From assembly GCA_963706315.1 (NCBI GenBank), contig CAVPMA010000017.1, positions 61,885-125,884 on the forward strand: 64,000 nt of DNA. The letters run 5' to 3'. Within the stretch, counting starts at the first letter, position 1. Every line of letters starts with the position of its first letter. Positions 35,469 to 44,362 of this stretch are shown here, piece by piece. The position numbers and the translations under genes are program-made. The DNA is from CALMEC01 sp963706315. GTDB lineage: Bacteria > Actinomycetota > Thermoleophilia > Miltoncostaeales > Miltoncostaeaceae. The notes beneath the pieces are model-generated. The model was not told the DNA's origin, ran no database searches, and worked only from the letters and a program-made list of their open reading frames with translations.

Positions 35469-36095
35469 GTGTCCTTCCGCAATGGCGTCTCGATGCGCCC
35501 CCACCGTGCCAGTCCCGCCCCGGATGCACCCGTGAACCGGGACGCCGAGCTCGTGGCCCGTCTCGCGTCGGGCGATGCCGAGGCCCTGCGCGACGCCTAC
35601 GAGCGCCACGGCGCGATCGTCTTCGGCGCGGCGGTGCAGCTGCTCGGGGATCACCAGCTCGCCGAGGAGTGCACGCAGGACGTCTTCATGACCCTGTGGC
35701 GCGAGGCCGGGAAGTTCGACGCGAGTCGCGGCACGCGACTCTCGACTTGGCTCTACGCGGTCGCGCGCAACCGCGCGATCACGCTCGACCGACGCCGCCG
35801 GGCGCGTCCCGCGATGCCGGTGGCGGACGTGCCGATGGTCGACGCGGCGCCCGACCCGGCGGACCTCGTGCTGAGGGCCGACGAGCAGGAGCGTCTCGTG
35901 GCCGCGCTCGCGGAGCTCCCGGGCGAGCAGCTCGAGGTCGTGAAGCTCGCGTACTTCGAAGGCCTCACCCAGGACGCCATCGCCGACCGGCTCGACGTTC
36001 CGTTGGGAACGGTGAAGGGTCGGGCCCGGCTCGCGCTCGACCGGCTTCGCCGGAGCCTGGATCGGCAGCCCCTCAGCCCGGGAGGCGCGCGATGA
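35469..36095 (+). CDS. ECF-type RNA polymerase sigma factor (SigK-like)
   Basis: Group IV sigma factor of about 200 residues: region 2 is ELVARLASGDAEALRDAYERH through QLAEECTQDVFMTLWREAGKFD and STWLYAVARNRAI; region 4 is LPGEQLEVVKLAYFEGLTQDAIADRLDVPLGTVKGRARLALDRLR. The start is uncertain: GTG 35469 follows TACGAT by ten bases (leaderless layout), with ATG 35493, GTG 35532 and ATG 35442 as alternatives. ATGA overlap with the RskA-like gene marks a standard sigma/anti-sigma pair. Confidence 0.88.
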   Translation: MSFRNGVSMRPHRASPAPDAPVNRDAELVARLASGDAEALRDAYERHGAIVFGAAVQLLGDHQLAEECTQDVFMTLWREAGKFDASRGTRLSTWLYAVARNRAITLDRRRRARPAMPVADVPMVDAAPDPADLVLRADEQERLVAALAELPGEQLEVVKLAYFEGLTQDAIADRLDVPLGTVKGRARLALDRLRRSLDRQPLSPGGAR

Positions 36096-36808
36096 GCGAC
36101 GATCTGCGCGAGCTCGCGGCGCTCGATGCGCTGGGTGCGCTGAGCCCCGACGAGGCGCAGCGGCTCGCCGAGGCGGCGAATGCGGACGCCGACCTCGCCG
36201 CGCAGCGCGAGGCCGACGAGGCCGTGGTCGCCGCGCTCCAGGCGGCGGTGGCGCGGGTCGCGCCGCCGGCGGACCTTGGCGACCGCCTCGTGGCCCTCAC
36301 CCGAGCAGAGGCGCCGGTCAGCCCGCAGCCGGTGGCGGCGCGCCGGTGGAGCAGCGCACTGCGCCGCCGGCCGCTCGTGCCCGCGCTCGCCGCCGTGTTC
36401 GTCGCCGCCGCGGCAGCGGTCGCCATCACCCTCGTCGCGACCCGCGAACCGGGCCTGGGCACGCCCGCGGTCGAGGCGGCGGTCGTCCCGCACGACCCGA
36501 GCATGAACGTCGGCGGGACCGCGGCGCTCTACGACCCGAGCCGCCCGGACGGGATGGTCGTCGTGAACCTCACCGCGCTGCCCCCGGCCCCCGCCGGCCA
36601 TCACTACGAGGTTTGGGTCCTGCGCTCCGGCGCGACGCAGATGGAGGCCGTCGGGTCGTTCTCGCCGGATCGCCCGTCGGTGCACCTCGAGCTTCCGCTG
36701 CCCGGCAGCGGGAACTACGGCGCGCTCGACGTCTCCGTGGAGGAGAACGGCGGACCGGCGAGCCACTCGGGCAAGAGCGTCGCCGGCGCGACGTTTGGCT
36801 CGACATAG
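36092..36808 (+). CDS. RskA-like anti-sigma factor
   Basis: A 238-residue membrane protein. The N-terminal cytoplasmic sigma-binding domain (LRELAALDALGALSPDEAQRL) is followed by one transmembrane helix at about residues 92-112 and an extracytoplasmic RskA domain (PPAPAGHHYEVWVLRSGATQ, then GSFSPDRP). It would hold the preceding sigma factor inactive until cleaved or relieved by an outside signal. No zinc HxxxCxxC motif is seen, as in the RskA class. Confidence 0.88.
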   Translation: MSDDLRELAALDALGALSPDEAQRLAEAANADADLAAQREADEAVVAALQAAVARVAPPADLGDRLVALTRAEAPVSPQPVAARRWSSALRRRPLVPALAAVFVAAAAAVAITLVATREPGLGTPAVEAAVVPHDPSMNVGGTAALYDPSRPDGMVVVNLTALPPAPAGHHYEVWVLRSGATQMEAVGSFSPDRPSVHLELPLPGSGNYGALDVSVEENGGPASHSGKSVAGATFGST

Positions 36809-36810
36809 GC

Positions 36811-38298
36811 ATGTCGGGCTCACGCGTGGACGGCTCCGACCGGCTGATCCTGCTCACCGGCGCAACGGGCTACGTCGGCGGCCGGCTGCTGCCGAAGCTC
36901 GAGGCGACCGGCCACAGGATCAGGTGCCTGACGCGCAGGCCCGCCTCGCTCACGGGGCGGGTGGGCCCCGGCACGGAGGTCGTCGAGGGCGACCTGCGCA
37001 ATCGCGACGACGTGGCCCAAGCCCTCGCAGGTGTCGACACCGCGTACTACCTGGCTCATTCGATGGGCTCGCACGAGGGCTTCGCCGAGGCCGACCGCGC
37101 CGTCGCGGAGGTCTTCGCGACCGCGGCCCGCGAGGCCGGCGTGCGGCGCATCGTCTACCTGGGCGGGCTCGGCAGCGGCGACAACCTGTCGAGCCACCTG
37201 GAGAGCCGGCAGGAGGTCGGCCGCATCCTCGCAGCCTCCGGCGTCCAGACCGTCGAGCTTCGCTCGTCGATCATCATCGGCTCCGGCAGCTTGTCCTACG
37301 ACATGATCAGTTCGCTGGTCTCGCGGCTGCCGGTGATGATCACCCCGCGCTGGGTGCGGACGATGACCCAGCCCATCGCCATCGCGGACGTCGTCGCGTA
37401 CCTCGTCGCCGCCGGCGACCTGGCGGGCGACGAGAGCCGCATCTACGAGATCGGGGGGCCCGACCGGGTGTCCTACGGCGACCTGATGCGCGAGTACGCG
37501 AGCCTCCGCGGCCTGCGCCGGCTCATCATCCCGGTGCCGATGCTGAGCCCCATGATCTCGAGCCTGTGGCTCGGGCTGATCACCCCGCTCTACGCCCGCG
37601 TTGGCCGGCACCTGATCGAGGGCGTCCGCAACGAGACGATCGTGCGCGACGACCGCGCCGTGCGGGAGCTCGGCGTCCGCCCGCGGGGGGTACGCCAGGC
37701 GATCTCCGAGGCGCTCGCCGAGGAGGAGTACTCCCCCACCCGCTGGCAGGACGCCATCCGCTCTCGAAGCCCACTCGGCGCCGGGGCCAGGCCGTTTCGC
37801 AAGCAGATCGTCGACTCCCGGTGGGTGCGCGTGGAGGCCTCCCCCGGCGCGGCGTTCGAGCCGATCCGCCGGATCGGGGGGCGCACGGGCTGGTACTACG
37901 GGGACGGGCTGTGGCGGATCCGCGGGCTCCTCGACCTCGTCGTCGGCGGGGTGGGGATGCGCCGCGGCCGGCGCGACCCGGTGGAGCTCGCCCCCGGTGA
38001 CACCGTGGACTTCTGGCGCGTCGAGGCGATCGAGCCGCCGCACCTTCTCCGGCTCGTCGCCGAGATGCGCCTGCCGGGGCGCGCGTGGCTGCAGTTCCGG
38101 GTCGAGGGCGAGGGCGCGGGGTCGATCATCCGCCAGACGGCGTTCTTCGACCCGGCCGGGTTCAGGGGGCGGCTCTACTGGTGGGTGCTGGCCCCCTTCC
38201 ACCAGCTCATGTTCCCGAGGATGCTGGGCCGCATCGCCGCAGCCGTGGTTGAGCGTGACCCCGCGCCAGCCGCGGTGGATCCGGTGACCGACCGCTAG
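36811..38298 (+). CDS. NAD(P)-binding SDR protein fused to DUF2867
   Basis: A 495-residue two-domain protein. Residues about 12-300 form an atypical SDR fold (LILLTGATGYVGGRLLPKLE; HSMGSHEGFAEADR; YLGGLGSG), related to NmrA/complex I 39-kDa-like proteins; residues about 340-490 match the DUF2867 arrangement (GWYYGDGLWRIRGLLDLVVGGVGMRRGRR, FWRVEAIEPPHLLRLVAEMRLPGRAWLQF). Such fusions are frequent in actinobacteria and have no proven reaction. It follows the anti-sigma gene by two bases and may belong to that operon. Confidence 0.82.
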   Translation: MSGSRVDGSDRLILLTGATGYVGGRLLPKLEATGHRIRCLTRRPASLTGRVGPGTEVVEGDLRNRDDVAQALAGVDTAYYLAHSMGSHEGFAEADRAVAEVFATAAREAGVRRIVYLGGLGSGDNLSSHLESRQEVGRILAASGVQTVELRSSIIIGSGSLSYDMISSLVSRLPVMITPRWVRTMTQPIAIADVVAYLVAAGDLAGDESRIYEIGGPDRVSYGDLMREYASLRGLRRLIIPVPMLSPMISSLWLGLITPLYARVGRHLIEGVRNETIVRDDRAVRELGVRPRGVRQAISEALAEEEYSPTRWQDAIRSRSPLGAGARPFRKQIVDSRWVRVEASPGAAFEPIRRIGGRTGWYYGDGLWRIRGLLDLVVGGVGMRRGRRDPVELAPGDTVDFWRVEAIEPPHLLRLVAEMRLPGRAWLQFRVEGEGAGSIIRQTAFFDPAGFRGRLYWWVLAPFHQLMFPRMLGRIAAAVVERDPAPAAVDPVTDR

Positions 38299-38445
38299 CG
38301 CGAACGACCCCGCTCGCGCCTGCGCGCGATGCGGGCGACGTACCAGCGGGGGACCGGGCCGGGAACCATCGTGAGGGCCTTCATGAACACAAGCGGCTCG
38401 GCGTAGACGACGGCGAGTCGTGCCAGGGGTCGCCCCGCCGTGGGT
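38299..38445 (-). other. gap after the SDR gene with a possible gene end
   Basis: The minus strand here reads VYAEPLVFMKALTMVPGPVP and on to a stop at 38295, hydrophobic then basic, but without a recognisable start or family. It may be a remnant or chance. Confidence 0.2.
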
Positions 38446-38468
38446 GGGGAACCGACTCGCCGGTCCCC
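38446..38468 (-). terminator. GC-rich hairpin after the pnt operon
   Basis: Stem GGGGA(A)CCG / CGGTCCCC, one bulged base, 6-base loop, about 20 bases past the pntB stop. No U-tract, as is common in high-GC genomes. Confidence 0.45.
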
Positions 38469-38488
38469 CACCGGTGAGGGGTTGAGCG

Positions 38489-39889
38489 CTAGATGGAGAT
38501 GGCGTCGCGCTGCCCGGTGACCTCGGTCGTGAGCTCGTTGACGACGTGCTTGGCGTCGCCGAAGACCATGAGCGTCTTCGGGTCGAAGAAGAGCTCGTTC
38601 TCGATGCCGGCGAACCCGGGGCGCATGCTGCGCTTGATGACCATCACGCAGGCCGCCTGGTCGACGTTGAGGATCGGCATGCCGTAGATCGGGCTGTTCT
38701 TGTTGTGGCGGGCGGCGGGGTTCACCACGTCGTTCGCGCCGAGCACGAGCACGGCATCGACCTGGGGGAACTCCGAGTTGATCTCGTCCATGTCGAGCAG
38801 CTTGTCGTACGGGATGTTCGCCTCGGCGAGCAGCACGTTCATGTGCCCGGGCATGCGTCCCGCGACCGGGTGGATCGCGAACCGCACGTCGACCCCCTCC
38901 TTCTCGAGGGCGTCGCTGAGTTCCCGCACCTTGTGCTGTGCCTGCGCGACCGCCATCCCGTAGCCGGGGACGATCACGACCGAGCGCGACATCTTGAGGA
39001 TCTCGGCGGCCTCGTCGAAGGACGCGGAGCGGATCGTGCCGACCTCGCCCTCCTCGCCCGTGGCCTCCTGGATCTGCCCGAAGGCGCCGAACATGACGTT
39101 GCGGAACGAGCGGTTCATGGCGCGGCACATGATGATCGCGAGGATCAGTCCCGACATGCCGTCGAGGGCGCCGGCCACGATCAGCAGCTTGTTGTCGAGC
39201 ACGATGCCGAGCGCTGCCGCCGAGATGCCCGCGTAGCTGTTCAAGAGGGCGATGACGGTCGGCATGTCGGCGCCGCCGATCGGAATGATCAGGAACACGC
39301 CGAACGCGAGCGACAGCGCGATGATCGGCGGGATCAGCGCGGTGCGGCTGGGGTCGATCACGAGCAGCACCACGAGCACGATCGCCGCGCCGAGTACCGC
39401 AAAGTTCACGTAGTTCTGGCCGTTGAAGACGATCGGCCGCTGCGGCAGCCACTCCTGGAGCTTTCCCGCAGCCATGAGGCTGCCGGTAAAGACGAGGCAA
39501 CCGAGGATGATCTCGACGCCGAGGACCGCCATCTCGAACTCCCCGAGGTTCATGCGCTCGAGGTAGTAGTGGGCGGTCCCGACGAGGGCGGCCGCGAGGG
39601 CGCCGAACGCGTGGGACAGCGCGATCCGTTGTGGCATCGCGGTCATCGGCACCTTCAGCCCGAGCGGCACGCCGATCGCCGCGCCGATCAGCAGCGCGAC
39701 CGCGATCAGCGTGTAACCCCGGGCGGTGATGTCCGGGTTGGCGAGCGTCGCGCCGATCGCCAGCACGAACGCGGCCTCGCCGGCGAATATGCCGCGCCGC
39801 GCCGTCGCCGCAGACGTCATCCACTTCAACGAGAGTGCGAAGCCGATCGCCGAGACGAGGTAGATCAGCTGAACGATGTTGTCCCTCAC
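38489..39889 (-). CDS. pntB: NAD(P) transhydrogenase subunit beta
   Basis: A 466-residue membrane subunit: about nine helices in the N-terminal two-thirds forming the proton channel with PntA2, then the NADP(H)-binding domain III (VVIVPGYGMAVAQAQHKVREL; FAIHPVAGRMPGHMNVLLAE; DEINSEFPQVDAVLVLGANDVVNP). It couples proton entry to hydride transfer from NADH to NADP+. GTG start in a GTGA overlap with pntA2. Confidence 0.95.
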   Translation of the reverse strand: MRDNIVQLIYLVSAIGFALSLKWMTSAATARRGIFAGEAAFVLAIGATLANPDITARGYTLIAVALLIGAAIGVPLGLKVPMTAMPQRIALSHAFGALAAALVGTAHYYLERMNLGEFEMAVLGVEIILGCLVFTGSLMAAGKLQEWLPQRPIVFNGQNYVNFAVLGAAIVLVVLLVIDPSRTALIPPIIALSLAFGVFLIIPIGGADMPTVIALLNSYAGISAAALGIVLDNKLLIVAGALDGMSGLILAIIMCRAMNRSFRNVMFGAFGQIQEATGEEGEVGTIRSASFDEAAEILKMSRSVVIVPGYGMAVAQAQHKVRELSDALEKEGVDVRFAIHPVAGRMPGHMNVLLAEANIPYDKLLDMDEINSEFPQVDAVLVLGANDVVNPAARHNKNSPIYGMPILNVDQAACVMVIKRSMRPGFAGIENELFFDPKTLMVFGDAKHVVNELTTEVTGQRDAISI

Positions 39890-40212
39890 CGACCCGTCTC
39901 CCTCTCGTCGGCGGGCTTGGCGGGTTCACGCTTCTTGAACATCCTGAGCATCTTGTCGGTGATCAGGAAGCCGCCGACGGCGTTGATCGTGGACGCCACG
40001 ACCGCGACGAAGCCCATGATCTCGGCGTAGGTCGTCTGGGTCTCACCGAGGATCAGGAGCGACCCGACGAGGCTGATCGCCGACAGGGCGTTGGTGAGCG
40101 CCATGAGCGGCGTGTGAAGGAGCTTCGGCACCCGGCGGATCAGTTCCAACCCGAGAAACCCAGCCAGCGCGAAGATGAACAGGCTGGTGATGATGACTTC
40201 GTTGGTGAGCAT
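39886..40212 (-). CDS. pntA2: NAD(P) transhydrogenase subunit alpha, membrane part
   Basis: A 108-residue protein with three hydrophobic helices (SLFIFALAGFLGLELI; LMALTNALSAISLVGSLLI; IMGFVAVVASTINAVGGFLI), the separate membrane piece of the alpha subunit found in three-gene pnt operons such as that of Rhodospirillum. Its ATG follows directly on the pntA1 stop (TAG then ATG, no gap), and its stop overlaps pntB. Confidence 0.93.
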   Translation of the reverse strand: MLTNEVIITSLFIFALAGFLGLELIRRVPKLLHTPLMALTNALSAISLVGSLLILGETQTTYAEIMGFVAVVASTINAVGGFLITDKMLRMFKKREPAKPADERETGR

Positions 40213-41445
40213 CTAGACCGCGGCCTCCTGGCTGGGCGCGTCGGTGGGAGTGGCCGGAACGGCCGCAGGCTTGGCGGGCAGGGGATCGAGACCCAGCGCG
40301 TCGCGGACGCGGGGATGCACGACCTGCCCGTCGTGGGTGGTGACCGTCTCCTGGACGATCTTGTCGTCGACGTCCAGGTGGAGGGCCTTGTCGGCGACGA
40401 TCAGCGCGAGGAAGTTCGCAACGTTCTTCGCGTAGGTGAGGCTCGCGTCGTGGGGGACGGTGGCCGGCACGTTGGCGGTGCCGATGATGCGCACGGCGTC
40501 GACCTCGACCGTTTCGCCCGCGACGGAGCCCTCGACGTTGCCGCCCTGCTCGGCGGCGAGGTCGACGATGACCGAGCCGGGCGACATGCCCGCCACCATC
40601 TCCTTGGTCACGAGGACGGGGGCCTTCGTGCCCTGAACCTGGGCCGTGGTGATGACCACGTCGCTGCCGGCGATCGTCTTCGCCATCAGCTCGCGCTGCC
40701 TGGCGATCTGCTCGTCGCTGAGCTGGCTGGCGTAGGCGCCTGATCCGCCGCCTTCCTGCCCCGTCTCGAGGGGAAGCTCGACGAATCGGGCGCCGAGGCT
40801 CTCGACCTCCTCGCGGACGGCGGGGCGGACGTCGTACGCCTCGACGACCGCGCCGAGGCGACGGGCGGTCGCGATGGCGGACAGCCCGGCGACGCCCGCT
40901 CCGATCACGAAGACCTTCGCCGGCGCGATGGTGCCGGCGGCCGTGGTGAGCATCGGGGCGATCTTCGGCAGCTCCGCGGCAGCCAGGAGCACCGCCTTGT
41001 AGCCGGCGATGTTGGCCTGCGACGAGAGCACGTCCATGGCCTGGGCACGGGTGGTGCGGGGAAGGAGCTCCAGCGCGTACAGCACGGCGCCGCGGTCGGC
41101 GACGGCGGCGGCGACCTCCGGGGCTGCGAGGGGGGCGGCCATCCCGATGACGACCTGGCCGGGCCGGAGGCGCTCCCGGTCGGGGCTCTCGGGGTCCCCC
41201 CCGAGTACTCGGACGGTGGCGAGCACGTCGGCCGACAGCGCCTCGTCACGCGAGACGATCGTCGCGCCCTTGTCGACATATGCCTGGTCAGCGAAACCTG
41301 CGGATGCTCCCGCTCCGGCCTCGACGAGCACGCGGAACCCGGCCTTCACGTATCCCGTGACCACCGTGGGGGTGATCGCGACACGACGCTCGCCCGGGTA
41401 CGCCTCTTTGGGCGCGCCAATTGTGAGCGTGCTCGACTGCTCCAT
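40213..41445 (-). CDS. pntA1: NAD(P) transhydrogenase subunit alpha, NAD(H)-binding part
   Basis: A 410-residue soluble domain I protein related to alanine dehydrogenase: IGAPKEAYPGERRVAITPTVV at the start, RAQAMDVLSSQANIAGYKAV, VFVIGAGVAGLSAIATARRLGAVVEAYDVRP (NAD site) and QVQGTKAPVLVTKEMV. It exchanges hydride with PntB across the membrane dimer. ATG 41445 has GGAGGGGG about ten bases upstream; a longer frame to 41505 is unlikely. Confidence 0.93.
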   Translation of the reverse strand: MEQSSTLTIGAPKEAYPGERRVAITPTVVTGYVKAGFRVLVEAGAGASAGFADQAYVDKGATIVSRDEALSADVLATVRVLGGDPESPDRERLRPGQVVIGMAAPLAAPEVAAAVADRGAVLYALELLPRTTRAQAMDVLSSQANIAGYKAVLLAAAELPKIAPMLTTAAGTIAPAKVFVIGAGVAGLSAIATARRLGAVVEAYDVRPAVREEVESLGARFVELPLETGQEGGGSGAYASQLSDEQIARQRELMAKTIAGSDVVITTAQVQGTKAPVLVTKEMVAGMSPGSVIVDLAAEQGGNVEGSVAGETVEVDAVRIIGTANVPATVPHDASLTYAKNVANFLALIVADKALHLDVDDKIVQETVTTHDGQVVHPRVRDALGLDPLPAKPAAVPATPTDAPSQEAAV

Positions 41446-41516
41446 CTCTTGCGGTCCCCCTCCAGTGGCGCTGCGCCGGGCCCCGGCAGAGCTTCCCGGC
41501 GTCACGTGAGGGGGGT

Positions 41517-41545
41517 TTCCTACATGACCGCTAACCGGCGGTCAA
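41517..41545 (-). promoter_or_regulatory. promoter with internal inverted repeat for pnt
   Basis: Minus-strand TTGACC (41545-41540), 17 bases, TAGGAA (41522-41517). The spacer contains a perfect 6-bp inverted repeat GACCGC-N6-GCGGTC (41526-41543) that overlaps the -35, a good place for a repressor. Confidence 0.5.
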
Positions 41546-41628
41546 CGCTTCGTGCCGTCTGTTGCGACACTTCGCCGCCAACCCCGGTCCAAATGTCGCG
41601 AATCGCGGCGCGGGATTGGCGAAAGGCG

Positions 41629-42645
41629 TCAGCCGAACCCGATGGCGGACGGCGCGGGGAGCGGGCTCCCCGGGAGGCCGTCGGCGGGGATTGCGGCGTT
41701 GAACCCGGCGGGTGCCACGTCGTTCGGCCCGTCTGGGTAGAACGCCGCGGCGACCGTCTGGATCTGCGGCCGCCCCGGCCCGATTTCGAACTGTCCCCCG
41801 CCGTACATGCGGACGCCGTTGCGCTCGCAGTGCTCGACGCATTCCAGCAGGCCCTCGACCGTGGCGAAGCGCGACGGCTTGATGTTGCACCAGCCGGTCA
41901 CCGGGAGTCGGAGCAGGTCGTCGAGGGAGTGCACCGGGGCGTCGAACGAGATCCTGCCGGCGTGCTCCCGGACGAACGGCGCCATCGGGCCGCCAAGCGG
42001 TGGGTCCTCGATGACGACGTCGGGGAATGCCTCGGCGACCGCGGCCGAGAAGGCGACCGGGTCGTCCGGGTGACGGTTCCAGTCGCCGGAGTAGTGCCCC
42101 TTCAGGTCGACGACCCGCACGCGGTCGGTCGCGGCGATGCGCGCCATGTCCGCGGGGGTCCAGTCGGCCTGGGCGTCGATCTTGACCTCGAGGTCCGGGT
42201 ACTGCGCGAGCAGGGGCGCGGGATCGCCGGCGGGCGAGGCGCAGAAGCGCACCGGCCGGGACTCCCGGCCCAGCGCCGTCGCGAAACCAACGCCGGCCTG
42301 GCGCAGCGCGAGGTCGAGCAGGGCGCTGTCGTATGCCCAGCGACGGTAGTCACGGGCCTCGGGCACCGAGGGCGGCACCGGGAAGAGGTTGATCGCGTCG
42401 AGGGCGGCGCTCCAATCGGCGAGGGTCCGCCGGCCGGACAGTGCGGGCGGGTCCATCCGCTGGTGGGCGTCCTGGTCCGGCGGCGCGTACGAGACGTCCT
42501 CGCCGCGCCCGACCTGACCACCGCCCGCCATCTTGACGACCGTCGACACGCGCACCCAGCGCGGGGTCTCGAACTCGAGCCGCTCGAACGAGACCTCGTC
42601 GATCTCGACGTCGAGGTGCGCGATGCGGTCGAAGAGCGCGCCCAT
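41629..42645 (-). CDS. enolase-superfamily protein (muconate/OSBS-like barrel)
   Basis: A 338-residue protein of the enolase superfamily by its barrel signatures: DLEVKIDAQADW (Lys-x-Asp region), VVIEDPPLGGPM (metal-binding Glu-Asp), ISFDAPVH and NIKPSRFATVEGLLECVEHCERNG (conserved Lys), then GGQFEIGPGR. The usual N-terminal capping domain is short. Substrate cannot be assigned: candidates are sugar-acid dehydratases, cycloisomerases or o-succinylbenzoate synthase-like enzymes. Divergent from the FAD oxidoreductase gene with 58 bases between them. Confidence 0.75.
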   Translation of the reverse strand: MGALFDRIAHLDVEIDEVSFERLEFETPRWVRVSTVVKMAGGGQVGRGEDVSYAPPDQDAHQRMDPPALSGRRTLADWSAALDAINLFPVPPSVPEARDYRRWAYDSALLDLALRQAGVGFATALGRESRPVRFCASPAGDPAPLLAQYPDLEVKIDAQADWTPADMARIAATDRVRVVDLKGHYSGDWNRHPDDPVAFSAAVAEAFPDVVIEDPPLGGPMAPFVREHAGRISFDAPVHSLDDLLRLPVTGWCNIKPSRFATVEGLLECVEHCERNGVRMYGGGQFEIGPGRPQIQTVAAAFYPDGPNDVAPAGFNAAIPADGLPGSPLPAPSAIGFG

Positions 42646-42653
42646 GCCGCGCC

Positions 42654-42659
42654 AACCTA
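42654..42659 (-). promoter_or_regulatory. candidate -10 box for the enolase-superfamily gene
   Basis: TAGGTT (minus strand) 8 bases before ATG 42645. Confidence 0.45.
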
Positions 42660-42691
42660 CCCTGTGGGCGAATTCGTCCGCGGCTGCCGGG

Positions 42692-42697
42692 TACCCT
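42692..42697 (+). promoter_or_regulatory. candidate -10 box for the FAD oxidoreductase gene
   Basis: TACCCT 6 bases before ATG 42704, no Shine-Dalgarno; back to back with the box for the enolase-superfamily gene. Confidence 0.45.
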
Positions 42698-42703
42698 CGG
42701 GCG

Positions 42704-43717
42704 ATGCGCGTCGTGATCGTGGGTGGAGGGCTCACCGGCCTCGCACTGGCCCGGCTCCTGCGAGGGAGCGGCATCGAGCCGGTCGCGCTCGAGCGTGGCG
42801 CCGCCGGGTCGTGGCCGCCGCGTCCGTTCCTGCTCCCCTTTCATGGCTTCGCGTGCCTGCGCGAAGCCGGGGTGTTCGGGCGGGTGCACGCGGCTGGATG
42901 GGAGGTGGCGCCCCGAGGCGACGGCGACCCGGTTGCGATCGCGGTCGCCTTCACGACGGCGGTCGGAATCGTCGCGGAGGGGATTCCGGTGCGGGCGCAG
43001 ACGGAGGTGGTCGCGCTCCTGCGCGACGGCGAGCGGGTGGTCGGGGTGCGCGTGCGCGATCCGTCCGGCGAGCACGACCTCCCCGCGGATCTCGTCGTGG
43101 CCTGCGACGGGATCCGGTCCGCGGTCCGCGACATGGCGGGCATCCCGGCCGACCTGCACCTGTCGGAGGGGGCCCACATGTCGTTCATGACCGACACGGT
43201 GATCGACCGGTCATTCGCGATGGAGTACCTCTCCGACGGCAGGCAGATCGGACTGGTCGGCTGGCCGGAGGGGTCCGCGGGCTGGTGGGACGTCGACCGC
43301 GTCGGCCGGGACACGGCGCTCGCGCCGGGGCTCGACGCCTTCAAGGCCGCCTTCGGCGAGCTGCTGCCGCCGGCCCGCCCCGCCCTCGCGGGGCTCACCT
43401 CGATCGACCAACTCGTCTACCGGGAGATCACGGAGGTGCGTTGCCCGCAGTGGTGGGTGCCCGGGGTCGTCGTGATCGGCGACGCGGCACATTTTCTCGG
43501 TCCGGAGGCGGGGCTGGGCGCCGGTCTGGGACTCGCCGACGCGCTCGCCCTGGCGACCGCCGTGGGCCGCAACCGGGATGACCCCGACGCCGCGTGCGCC
43601 GACTACGAGCACTGGCATGGCCCGATGGTGCGCCCGTACGAGGCCATCGGCGCCGCCGGGGTGCGGGTCGGCGACCGGCCCCGCCCGCCCCACGAGCGCT
43701 GGCCCCCGCCCGGCTGA
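42704..43717 (+). CDS. FAD-dependent oxidoreductase (PHBH-type monooxygenase family)
   Basis: A 337-residue flavoprotein: VVIVGGGLTGLALARLLRGSGI binds the FAD ADP moiety at residues 3-24, CDGIRSAVRD is the DG motif near residue 140, and VVVIGDAAHFLGPEAGLGAGLGLADAL is the GD motif near residue 265. This set is typical of class A aromatic hydroxylases. Substrate unknown. The shared promoter region with the enolase-superfamily gene hints at a joint catabolic task, but that is inference. Confidence 0.83.
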   Translation: MRVVIVGGGLTGLALARLLRGSGIEPVALERGAAGSWPPRPFLLPFHGFACLREAGVFGRVHAAGWEVAPRGDGDPVAIAVAFTTAVGIVAEGIPVRAQTEVVALLRDGERVVGVRVRDPSGEHDLPADLVVACDGIRSAVRDMAGIPADLHLSEGAHMSFMTDTVIDRSFAMEYLSDGRQIGLVGWPEGSAGWWDVDRVGRDTALAPGLDAFKAAFGELLPPARPALAGLTSIDQLVYREITEVRCPQWWVPGVVVIGDAAHFLGPEAGLGAGLGLADALALATAVGRNRDDPDAACADYEHWHGPMVRPYEAIGAAGVRVGDRPRPPHERWPPPG

Positions 43718-43733
43718 GGTCACGGGCGGTGGC

Positions 43734-43976
43734 TTACTGCAGGTAGCCCTCGACGGTCGGCTCGTCGCGGGAACTGACCCGGTCGGGATCGAGGCCGAAC
43801 TCCTCGCGGGCCCGTCGCTGGCGCAGCAGGTCCCAGAACCGGTCGAGCACGACCTTGACCGCCTCGAGGCGGCGGTGATCCTCGGGTCCGAGGCCGCCCT
43901 GCTCGCCCAGACGGAGCAGGCGGTGCTCCTCGTCCACCAGGCGCTCGATGGTCTCGAGGATCTGTTCGTCGTTCAT
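43734..43976 (-). CDS. DUF2630 family protein
   Basis: An 80-residue protein beginning MNDEQILETIERLVDEEHRL and continuing with DRFWDLLRQRRAREEFGLDP, the characteristic DUF2630 pattern of small helical actinobacterial proteins. Function unknown. Perfect Shine-Dalgarno GAGGTGAT six bases before the ATG. The 3' end faces the FAD oxidoreductase end, 16 bases apart. Confidence 0.88.
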   Translation of the reverse strand: MNDEQILETIERLVDEEHRLLRLGEQGGLGPEDHRRLEAVKVVLDRFWDLLRQRRAREEFGLDPDRVSSRDEPTVEGYLQ

Positions 43977-44362
43977 GATGCGATCACCTCGCCGTTGCCG
44001 GCGTCAAGGATGAGCTTACCGCCCGAAGCTTGTCATTTCCGCGTCGCCGCGCGGCCGGCCGAGACAATTGGCCGCCGCCGGCTCGCACCGCCGTTCGCCG
44101 TGCATCGGCCGGGATCCCGATGGACCGCACCAGGCGACGCGGTTTCCCCCCGGATGTCGGGTGGGCGGCTGCCTGCGAGCCTCTCCGGGCCGATCGGCCT
44201 GGTACGCGATTCCACGCCGAGATCGGAACCGCACGCCGAGCGGCGTCCATGACCATCTTGATCACCGCCTTCGACCCGCCGCGGCGGCTGGCGTGTGGCG
44301 CGTCGCGGCATCGGGCGTCGATGATGTCCCCACCTCGGCCTCGACCAACTCGGAAGGTGCCC
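43977..44362 (+). other. 386-base region without recognisable gene
   Basis: Between the divergent DUF2630 and YdcZ-like genes. Frames are open on both strands because of GC content, but none has a start signal or domain. I see nothing specific beyond the ribosome-binding sites of the flanking genes. Confidence 0.5.

Noticed and set aside
44030..44362. N-terminal extension of the YdcZ-like transporter
   Set aside because: The frame is open but Arg/Pro-rich, while ATG 44363 has a good Shine-Dalgarno and the family N-terminus.
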